The notes beneath the pieces were generated by a model. The model saw only the letters and a program-made list of their open reading frames with translations. It was not told where the DNA came from and made no database searches. From contig NZ_JALIDZ010000003.1 of NCBI RefSeq assembly GCF_025397915.1, positions 134,501 through 198,500 on the forward strand: a stretch of 64,000 nucleotides of DNA, read 5' to 3'. Position 1 is the first letter of the stretch. Each line of letters begins with the position of its first letter. This DNA is from Microbaculum marinisediminis. GTDB taxonomy: Bacteria; Pseudomonadota; Alphaproteobacteria; Rhizobiales; Tepidamorphaceae. Positions 63,668 to 64,000 of this stretch are shown here, piece by piece. Made by a program: the position numbers and the translations under genes.

Positions 63668-64000
63668 GCGGGACCATCGTGATCGCCGCGCCGAACGGGG
63701 CGCGGCGCACCAGGGCGGATCATCCGAACCTGCCTATGACGCCGGCCGAGATCGCGGCCGAGGCCAAACGGTGCCTCGATGCCGGGGCGTCGGTCCTGCA
63801 CCTGCATGTGCGCGACGCCGACGGAGCGCATTCGCTCGATGCCGGGCTCTACCGGGAGGCGACCGCGGCGGTGCGCGACGCGGTGGGCGACGCGCTGGTC
63901 ATCCAGCCGACGACGGAGGCGGTCGGACGCTACTCGCCGGACGAACAGATGGCGACGATCCGCGCGCTCGAGCCGGAAGCGGTGTCGGTGGCGCTGCGCG
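63664..64000 (+). CDS. BKACE (DUF849) beta-keto acid cleavage enzyme, 5' part
   Basis: First 112 codons of a gene cut by the right edge. The start IVIAAPNGARRTRADHPNLP (20) and the zinc ligands H46 and H48 in VLHLHVRDADG are diagnostic of the BKACE family, whose prototype Kce condenses 3-keto-5-aminohexanoate with acetyl-CoA. GTG 63664 overlaps the aminotransferase stop. Substrate class needs the missing residues. Confidence 0.88.
   Translation, partial: MSGTIVIAAPNGARRTRADHPNLPMTPAEIAAEAKRCLDAGASVLHLHVRDADGAHSLDAGLYREATAAVRDAVGDALVIQPTTEAVGRYSPDEQMATIRALEPEAVSVALR

Overview
This GC-rich window has dense, often translationally coupled operons, GTG and TTG starts with clear Shine-Dalgarno sequences, many periplasmic-binding-protein transporters, a TAXI-type TRAP system and a Tat-exported OpgD. 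That combination suggests an alphaproteobacterium, probably Hyphomicrobiales or a close relative (inference from gene content; no rRNA or tRNA gene is visible). The theme is acquisition and breakdown of organic nitrogen.

Region 1 (1-18.6 kb): the 3' part of an RND efflux permease, then a complete urea system. The urea ABC transporter urtABCDE is preceded by a good sigma-54 type promoter and runs directly into urease genes ureD, a fused ureA-ureB, a small LprI-like secreted protein, ureC, ureE, ureF, ureG and a HupE/UreJ nickel permease. A diheme cytochrome c gene lies inside the urease cluster on the opposite strand. A P2-type cation ATPase follows.

Region 2 (18.6-23.5 kb): a short ModE-type regulator and modABC (molybdate uptake) with two matching palindromic operators between regulator and modA, then a convergent class I aminotransferase and a MarR regulator.

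Region 3 (23.5-39.3 kb): a seven-gene minus-strand operon (NMT1-type ABC transporter, cytosine-deaminase-like amidohydrolase, GlcD-like FAD oxidase, two flavodoxin-fold oxidoreductases) behind a second sigma-54-like promoter. Then come a metallophosphoesterase, a creatininase divergent from RidA / 8-oxoguanine-deaminase-like / second creatininase, and a TAXI-TRAP transporter with a universal stress protein. This is the best candidate area for undescribed catabolism of N-heterocycles or cyclic amides.

Region 4 (39.3-45.2 kb): a RES/Xre toxin-antitoxin pair with a readable promoter and operators, a large mechanosensitive channel, an RLAN-type RimK ATP-grasp ligase and a GNAT acetyltransferase.

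Region 5 (45.3-53.5 kb): a dipeptide-type ABC transporter coupled to an M20 amidohydrolase and a second paralogous M20, ended by a strong terminator and followed by a REP-like inverted pair.

Region 6 (53.7-64 kb): a CsoR-like repressor divergent from a copper ATPase with duplicated YHS domains, a ChaC-like gamma-glutamylcyclotransferase, OpgD, an amidase, a gamma-glutamyltransferase, a class III aminotransferase and the start of a BKACE (DUF849) gene cut by the window edge.

A recurring design feature is that four of the five solute-binding-protein genes whose downstream gene is the transporter partner are followed by an intercistronic stem-loop.
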